From positions 1 to 34,526 of the forward strand of contig NZ_LKTM01000351.1 of NCBI RefSeq assembly GCF_001417955.2: a stretch of 34,526 nt of DNA. The letters run 5' to 3'. This document shows, piece after piece, positions 31,001 to 34,526 of this stretch. A program made the translations under genes and the position numbers. The first letter of the stretch is position 1. Every line of letters begins with the position of its first letter. Origin of the DNA: Mycobacterium gordonae. GTDB lineage: Bacteria > Actinomycetota > Actinomycetes > Mycobacteriales > Mycobacteriaceae. The notes beneath the pieces were generated by a model, which did no database searches, was not told the origin of the DNA, and was given only the letters and a program-made list of their open reading frames with translations.

Positions 31001-33542
31001 TCGCGTAGTAGGCGCCGGTTTGGCCTTGGTTGTCGGCGCGCCAGAGTAGTCCGTTGTTGTTGGTGCCGGTGTTGTAGGCGCCGGTGTTGGTGTTGCCGGT
31101 GTTGGCTAGGCCGGTGTTGTAGTTGCCGGGGTTGGCGGGGCCGGTGTTGTGGTGGCCGGGGTTGTAGTTGCCGGTGTTGGTGTTTCCGGTGTTGGCCAGG
31201 CCGGTGTTGTTGTTGCCGGTGTTGGCGATGCCGGTGTTGTTGGTGCCGGTGTTGAACAGGCCGGTGTTGGTGTCACCGGGGTTGGCGATGCCGGTGTTGT
31301 GGTTGCCGGAGTTGGCGATGCCCCAGTTGCCGTCGCCGGAGTTGAAGAAGCCGATGTTGTTGGTGCCGGTGTTGAACAGGCCGATGTTGTTGGTGCCGTT
31401 GGTCAGTGGGCCGAGGCCGAGTTGGTTGGTGCCGGTCAGGCCGATGCCGATGTTGCCGGTGCCGGTGTTGCCGAAGCCGATGTTGTGGGTGCCGGTGTTG
31501 GCGCTGCCGAGGTTGGCGGTGCCGGTGTTGCCGCTGCCGAGGTTGTGGTCGCCGAGGTTGCCGTTGCCGCAGTTGAGGTTTCCGGTGTTGCCGAAGCCGG
31601 TGTTGTAGATGCCGGTGTTGGCCAGGCCGGCGTTGATGGCGGTGCCGGTGGTGCTGTCGCGCAGGATGCCGGCGAGGTTGGTGCCGGTGTTGAGGGCTCC
31701 GGAGACGTGGCCGGTGGCGGTGTTGTAGAGGCCGGAGACGGTGGTGCCGTAGTTGGCCAGGCCGGATTGCAGGGTTCCGGCGTTGCGGTAGCCCGAGACG
31801 GTGGTGGTGGCCTGGTTGCGGAAGCCGGAGGTGTCGGTGCCGGTGTTGGCGAACCCGGAGGCCGCGCCGGTGCCGGAGTTGAAGAATCCCGAGGACGGGG
31901 TGGTGGTCGAGTTGCCGAAACCCGGAGCCGCTGGGATATCGAGGATTTCGATGGTCCCGCCCTGCAGGGCGCCTACGACAGCGGCGCCGATCGAGGTGGT
32001 CGGGCCGCCGATGACCACGGTGACCGTCGGGGCCGTGAGGGTCGACGGCGAGATCTCGACGGGTCCCACGTAGAAGGCGCCGTCGGCGAAGTAGGTGAGG
32101 GGATATTTGTAGCCGGGGATGGTCCAGTCCTGGCCGCCCACCACCAGGATCTGGTTGACCGGATTGTTCGATGCGATGTCGATCGGAATGGTCGGGATGT
32201 CGATCGCGATGTGGGCGCTGATCTGGCCCTCGTTGTCACCGGTGACGAAGAGGCCGTTGCTGTAGTTGCCGCGGATGAAGGCGCCGGTGTTGACGTTTCC
32301 GGTGTTGTAGTAGCCGGTGTTGTAATTGCCGGAGTTCAGGCCGCCGGTGTTGAAGCCGCCCGAGTTGTAGCTGCCGGTGTTGGTGTTGCCCGCGTTGAAC
32401 AGCCCGGTGTTGTAGCTGCCGGTGTTGCTCAGCCCGGTGTTCACGTTGCCCGCGTTGAAGAAGCCCGTGTTGTAGCCGCCGGTGTTTCCGGCGCCGGTGT
32501 TGCCGGCACCCGGATTTGCGATGCCCCAGTTCCCGGTGCCCGAGTTTCCGATGCCGACGTTGCCGGTGCCGGAGTTGAACAGGCCGATGTTGCCGGTGCC
32601 GGAGTTGAACAGCCCGAGATTGCCGGCGCCGGAATTGATTGCACCGAAGCCGATCTCGCCGTCGCCGGTGAGCCCGACGCCGAGATTGTTGCTGCCGGTG
32701 TTGGCGAAACCGATGTTGGAGTCCCCGGCGTTTGCGAAGCCGACGTTGGCGCTGCCGGCATTCCACCAGCCCCGGTTGCCGGTGCCGACATTGCCGGGCC
32801 CGATATTGCGGTCACCGATGTTGCCCAGCCCGAAGTTGCCGACGCCGACGCTCGCCAGGCCACGGTTTCCTTCACCGACGTTTCCGCTGCCGATGTTGGC
32901 GTTGCCGATGTTCGCAGATCCCAGGTTGAAGTTCCCGATGTTGGCGCGCCCGATGTTGGCCTGGCCCAGGTTGGCGAAGCCCAGGTTCGCAAAGCGCGGG
33001 TCGGCGGCCGCGGCCGCACTTCCCGAACGCGTTGGCGCGAAGGGATTCAGCGCCGCGGCGATGGTCGAAGCCTCGCCGTGGTAGGCGAACAGCGCGGACA
33101 CGTCCTGCGCCCACATCTGCTCGTAGTCGGCCTCGATCGCGGCGATCGCCGGCGCGTTCAGCCCGAGCGGGTTCGTAGTCACGAGTCGGACGAGCGCGGC
33201 ACGGTTCGTCGAAATGATCTGCGGGTGTACGGTTGCCGCTCGCGCGGCCTCGAAAGCGCCTGCCGCCAGCCGGGCTTGAGTCGCTGCCTGCTCGGCGTCC
33301 GCCGCCGCCCCGCTCAGCCAGCCCACATAGGGCGCCACCGCGTCCAGCATCGCCGTGGCTGCCGCACCCTGCCAGGATGACCCGGTCAGCCCGGAGGTCA
33401 GCGTGGACATCGCCACTGCGCAGGAACGCAATTCCGCGCCGAGACCTTGCCAGGCGGCCGCGGCGGTGAGGATGGGGCTCGGTCCGGGACCGGCAAACAT
33501 CCGCCAGGAATTGTGCTCCGGCGGAAACCTCGCGAAATCCAT
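25002..33542 (-). CDS. PPE-MPTR family protein, very large
   Basis: Protein of 2846 residues from ATG 33542 (AGGGAG 5 bases upstream; GTG 33545 is too close to it). The N-terminal PPE domain (about 180 residues) has P7-P8-E9 in FARFPPEHNS and the SSWQG motif at about 55-59. MPTR repeats of the NxGxGNxG type fill six arrays; each ends in a motif like NGLLWRADNQGQ or NGLFVTGDNEGQ and is followed by a non-repetitive spacer of about 100 residues, rich in beta-strand patterns. Each later array restarts with PGFGNST, PSSGFFNSGTG and ASGFANxG. The short tail ends ELSGFFNNFFSR. PPE proteins are exported by ESX (type VII) systems; the function of this one is unknown. Arrays 2 and 5 share an 810-bp identical block. 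Confidence 0.95.
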   Translation of the reverse strand: MDFARFPPEHNSWRMFAGPGPSPILTAAAAWQGLGAELRSCAVAMSTLTSGLTGSSWQGAAATAMLDAVAPYVGWLSGAAADAEQAATQARLAAGAFEAARAATVHPQIISTNRAALVRLVTTNPLGLNAPAIAAIEADYEQMWAQDVSALFAYHGEASTIAAALNPFAPTRSGSAAAAADPRFANLGFANLGQANIGRANIGNFNLGSANIGNANIGSGNVGEGNRGLASVGVGNFGLGNIGDRNIGPGNVGTGNRGWWNAGSANVGFANAGDSNIGFANTGSNNLGVGLTGDGEIGFGAINSGAGNLGLFNSGTGNIGLFNSGTGNVGIGNSGTGNWGIANPGAGNTGAGNTGGYNTGFFNAGNVNTGLSNTGSYNTGLFNAGNTNTGSYNSGGFNTGGLNSGNYNTGYYNTGNVNTGAFIRGNYSNGLFVTGDNEGQISAHIAIDIPTIPIDIASNNPVNQILVVGGQDWTIPGYKYPLTYFADGAFYVGPVEISPSTLTAPTVTVVIGGPTTSIGAAVVGALQGGTIEILDIPAAPGFGNSTTTPSSGFFNSGTGAASGFANTGTDTSGFRNQATTTVSGYRNAGTLQSGLANYGTTVSGLYNTATGHVSGALNTGTNLAGILRDSTTGTAINAGLANTGIYNTGFGNTGNLNCGNGNLGDHNLGSGNTGTANLGSANTGTHNIGFGNTGTGNIGIGLTGTNQLGLGPLTNGTNNIGLFNTGTNNIGFFNSGDGNWGIANSGNHNTGIANPGDTNTGLFNTGTNNTGIANTGNNNTGLANTGNTNTGNYNPGHHNTGPANPGNYNTGLANTGNTNTGAYNTGTNNNGLLWRADNQGQTGAYYAIHVPEIALNLTTTIPVNVPVSGSFTTTVYHGITIEDIPFGTTVALGPIPVLEGTVNSLTIPPVYATGPTPAIQIGNTDGSTVIVIPAYASLGPADLTLIDFGGAPGFGNSTTSPSSGFFNSGTGAASGFANVGAGSSGFRNFASGDVSGFRNVGSLLSGVANLGDTMSGVVNTGVGSPADVSGVANFGTDIAGWYRDNVTGTTSYNLGLADVGSLNAGFGNVGDYNLGIGNRGDVNIGGGNVGNLNAGFGNLGAHNFGSANLGQHNIGRANIGDHNRGFANWGNSNNGIANSGDFNIGIANTGNDNIGIGLTGNGEIGFGAMNSGSANNGLLNSGTANTGLFNSGTGNVGIGNSGNGNWGIGNSGHLNTGLLNAGDINTGAVNAGAVNTGFGNAGDYNSGSFNTGSFNTLGFNPGSYNTGLANTGHYNTGAANAGNVNTGAFIAGNYSNGLLWRGDYQGLIGYSYTVSLPDTAIPVDAGITIPINIPVSATLGTLTVQGFTIPKYTADINVLSTGETQALSVGPITFGNIVISLPAIEVTLGGPTTAISLNGTGSIGPVVIPLIDIPASPGFGNSTGVPSSGFFNSGTGSASGLANIGANNSGFFNVGSGGAGISGVKNVGDLISGMANLGNTMSGLLNTSTLDLNTAADISGVANRGSDLAGLFGEFAVSNLGFANDGSINLGSGNVGDYNVGSANIGNHNVGSANIGSVNLGFANHGMHNVGSGNLGEHNFGAANVGDHNRGFANAGDRNLGFANTGNANVGFANSGEGNIGIGLTGNGEVGFGALNSGTGNLGLFNSGTGNVGLFNSGTGNIGIGNSGNANRGIGNAGIGNHGIGNAGSYNAGLWNPGSGNTGIGNPGDYNTGVFNAGTANTGLANPGSYNTGSYNLGSANTGGFNSGDYNTGFVNPGSYNTGLLNTGDVNTGAFNAGNYSNGFFWRGDYQGLYGFHAGIHIPEFSPLELDFEIPVNIPIMVGLADVVVNPVTIKPITISVLGSSYLSVTFSTISVPAITGVLPVVTASIGGPDTSIPIAINSGIGPIDITFLDVPAAPGFGNSTTTPSSGFFNSGTGAASGFANTGTDTSGFRNQATTTVSGYRNAGTLQSGLANYGTTVSGLYNTATGHVSGALNTGTNLAGILRDSTTGTAINAGLANTGIYNTGFGNTGNLNCGNGNLGDHNLGSGNTGTANLGSANTGTHNIGFGNTGTGNIGIGLTGTNQLGLGPLTNGTNNIGLFNTGTNNIGFFNSGDGNWGIANSGNHNTGIANPGDTNTGLFNTGTNNTGIANTGNNNTGLANTGNTNTGNYNPGHHNTGPANPGNYNTGIANPGNTNTGLFNTGTNNNGLLWRADNQGQTGAYYAITVPEIPAYLTVDVPLNIPMTLSLNDVQIDPVTIPKISFSGLDDGLGGEVVGYIGPISVYGAEKGDPILISFGDQPAIAINVGNPDGSTVLGLNASGGVGPISIPLINAPAGPGFGNSTITPSSGFFNSGTGSASGFGNVGVDSSGFRNLSSGDVSGYRNAGALQSGLLNFGDTVSGVFNTAAPANVSGIANVGTDLAGMFRDGPTGTVLNVGLANGGQLNVGAANLGDYNLGFANVGNLNVGNGNLGDHNLGGGNLGSHNLGSGNIGTGNIGFGNTGQGNIGIGLTGTGQIGFGPLNSGGDNVGLFNSGDNNVGLFNSGDGNWGIANSGNYNTGLFNTGTANTGVANIGNYNTGSYNAGSTNTGSFNPGNYNTGLFNPGSLNTGLFNTGNSSTGLANAGNVDTGAFITGSYSNGLLWRGDYQGLDSVGYSSTIPAIPWHYDVNAPLEVPVTGHINAITLDEFNISDIPIKVQLQQTVCYPWYEYPFYRCSTVTTTVYNDSIGGWTISPTILLSETEIAETFGQTFDFPGSGTVGPYTFGFAYQQNPGYFNTSTDPSSGFFNSGGGGASGFFNSADGAASGLFNGFADTSGLSNDGGPGNSGYLNDGRLASGLANIGDTLSGVGNVGTELSGFFNNFFSR
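27033..27842. repeat. 810-bp direct repeat in PPE gene, copy A
   Basis: Identical, by reading, to 31110-31919 at an offset of 4077 bases (1359 codons, in frame). The near-identity continues to 26926 on one side with a few mismatches. It covers most of array 5. Confidence 0.88.
31110..31919. repeat. 810-bp direct repeat in PPE gene, copy B
   Basis: The partner of 27033-27842, covering most of array 2. First mismatches: 31109 against 27032 on one side and 31920 against 27843 on the other. The spacers beyond both ends are unrelated. Confidence 0.88.
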
Positions 33543-33906
33543 CACATCTCCCTAAGCCGCAGCTGCGCCGAGCGGAATCACCGCAATTCGAGGCGAATCC
33601 GGCGCAATCCGCAAACGGCTCCCGGCGCGGTTGTCTGCACCTGACCCGGCGGCCGACCGGCTCGTGCCGAGGCGGCAAGCGGAACTGAAATATGTTCATG
33701 CACAGCGACTTTGAACTCTAAATCGACACCGGCCGAGGCGCCTGAGGTGGTGGGAGACCGCGGCCGATCCTCCCCCAATCGGTGGAGGAAAGTTCATCCC
33801 GCAAATCGACCAGCCGACCGAGGGTAGTGCGGCCCGAATCGGTCGAAGGTGATCAGTGGAGCACGGACGTGCCGGCGAAACGCAATCGACCACAAGGGAT
33901 TCAATG
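33543..33906. other. Divergent intergenic region PPE / PE_PGRS
   Basis: The interval must hold the promoters of the leftward PPE gene and the rightward PE_PGRS gene. AGGGAG precedes the PPE start and AAGGGA the PE start. I see no gene in it and no clear -35/-10 pair; an AT-richer stretch at about 33688-33725 is the most likely promoter zone. Confidence 0.5.
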
Positions 33907-34526
33907 ATGTCCTTCACGATCGTCAGTCCAGAAGCGTTGGCCGCGGCGGCATCCGAGGCGCTGGGAATCGGCTCCGAACTGCGCTCGGCGAACGCCGCGG
34001 CGGCCGCGTCGACGACCCGCATCCTGGCCGCCGCCGCCGATGAAGTGTCGGTCGCCGTGGCATCGTTCTTCGCCCACCATGGCCGGGACTACCAACGCCT
34101 CAGTGCCCACCTGACCGACACTCACGACCAGCTGGCGCGAGCCCTGAGCTCGAGCGGCCGAACATACGCGGCTTCCGAAGCGGCGAACGTGGCGCCGTTG
34201 CACACCGTGCTTGACGTGATCAATGCGCCGACGGAGGCGCTGCTCGGACGGCCATTGATCGGTAACGGCGCACGCGGGGCCAGTGGGCCGGTCGGGCAGC
34301 CCGGGCAGGACGGCGGCATCTTGATCGGCAATGGCGGCGGGGGCGGCAATAGCAGCGACGTGAACGCCCCGGGCGGGGCGGGCGGTTCGGCCGGGTTGAT
34401 CGGCCGCGGTGGCACCGGCGGAACTGGCGGCTCGGGCGGGGCCGGCGGCACCGGGGGCACCGGTGGCTGGCTGCTGGGATCTGGTGGTGCGGGCGGAACC
34501 GGTGGGGCGGGCGGGTTCGGCGGCCA
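33907..34526 (+). CDS. PE_PGRS family protein, 5' part
   Basis: The frame is open to the window end (206 codons and two bases), so the C-terminus is missing. MSFTIVSPEALAAAASEALG begins a PE domain of about 100 residues with the expected helices (ANAAAAASTTRILAAAADEV, SVAVASFFAHHGRDY). The linker LLGRPLIGNGARG leads into glycine-rich PGRS sequence (GGAGGTGGTGG). The domain has HHGRDYQRLSAH where most PE proteins have a HGQxYQxLS-like motif. ATG 33904 directly precedes the chosen ATG 33907, which gives the family's typical MSF start with AAGGGA 7 bases upstream. It is divergent from the PPE gene, so the two are not an operon-type PE/PPE pair. Confidence 0.92.
   Translation, partial: MSFTIVSPEALAAAASEALGIGSELRSANAAAAASTTRILAAAADEVSVAVASFFAHHGRDYQRLSAHLTDTHDQLARALSSSGRTYAASEAANVAPLHTVLDVINAPTEALLGRPLIGNGARGASGPVGQPGQDGGILIGNGGGGGNSSDVNAPGGAGGSAGLIGRGGTGGTGGSGGAGGTGGTGGWLLGSGGAGGTGGAGGFGG

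Noticed and set aside
25650..32900. Many short regularly spaced repeats that could suggest a CRISPR array
   Set aside because: The repeats are coding pentapeptide units in one open frame, with no unique spacers of constant length and no cas genes.
31149..33380. Long open frame of 743 codons on the plus strand rich in VAGVGVAGV repeats
   Set aside because: It is the complement of the MPTR repeats. The regular codon pattern keeps the opposite strand free of stops; there is no start site or ribosome-binding site and no known domain. The same applies to the frames at 25293-26972, 27072-28166, 28170-29099 and 29724-30392.
33578..33778. 66-codon minus-strand frame in the PPE / PE_PGRS interval
   Set aside because: No ribosome-binding site or domain; it overlaps the expected promoter region.
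34122..34460. 112-codon minus-strand proline-rich frame at the right end
   Set aside because: It is the complement of PGRS glycine codons in the PE_PGRS gene.

Overview
The window comes from a mycobacterium, most likely a slow grower. It is GC-rich and carries a very large PPE gene of the MPTR class (25002-33542) and the start of a PE_PGRS gene (33907-34526), two families typical of slow-growing mycobacteria. It also carries a conserved block, an M20 peptidase followed by a PEBP-family protein, that matches Rv2141c/Rv2140c of M. tuberculosis by my recollection of those families. A tRNA-Leu(GAG) gene (20234-20319, minus) lies just upstream of that block and anchors a stack of mobile DNA on its left.

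Left part, 1-9491. The window opens inside an IS21-family insertion sequence (istA end plus istB, 1 to about 1801). An AICE-like (actinomycete integrative and conjugative element) module follows: an HD-domain protein, a Nudix hydrolase and an XRE-type regulator; a divergent control region with a helically phased hexamer array (4110-4209); then a rightward operon of a small SCO3933-like regulator, an FtsK/TraB-type DNA translocase, a rolling-circle (HUH) replication initiator, a 66-codon gene and a large serine recombinase. The Nudix and XRE pair recalls the immunity gene pif of pSAM2.

Middle part, 9471-20258. This is a 10.8-kb integrated element bounded by a perfect 27-bp direct repeat taken from the 3' end of tRNA-Leu. 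A tyrosine integrase and a repressor are read rightwards next to the tRNA. Divergent from them is a compact leftward series of about 19 genes, most coupled by ATGA or GTGA overlaps: excisionase-like protein, several small Zn-finger proteins, a winged-helix-like protein, a WhiB-like regulator, HNH nuclease, and candidate small and large terminase subunits. A convergent TcmP/DUF5131 pair sits at the far end. No portal, protease, capsid or tail gene is present, although the terminase and integration genes look intact, so the element resembles a phage satellite or a minimal prophage. A cluster of GTGCAC palindromes (17131-17269) inside the leftward series is an origin or operator candidate. The last seven codons of the serine recombinase lie inside the left att copy, so two mobile elements appear stacked on the same tRNA gene.

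Right part, 20320-34526. These are chromosomal genes: M20 peptidase, PEBP-family protein and alpha/beta hydrolase in a likely operon; a NarL-type response regulator facing its probable histidine kinase tail to tail; the 2846-residue PPE-MPTR protein with six repeat arrays separated by non-repetitive spacers; and a divergent PE_PGRS gene cut by the window edge. Two arrays of the PPE gene share an 810-bp stretch that reads as identical, which suggests recent gene conversion or duplication.

All calls are from reading the sequence; family names rest on recognised motifs and not on database searches.
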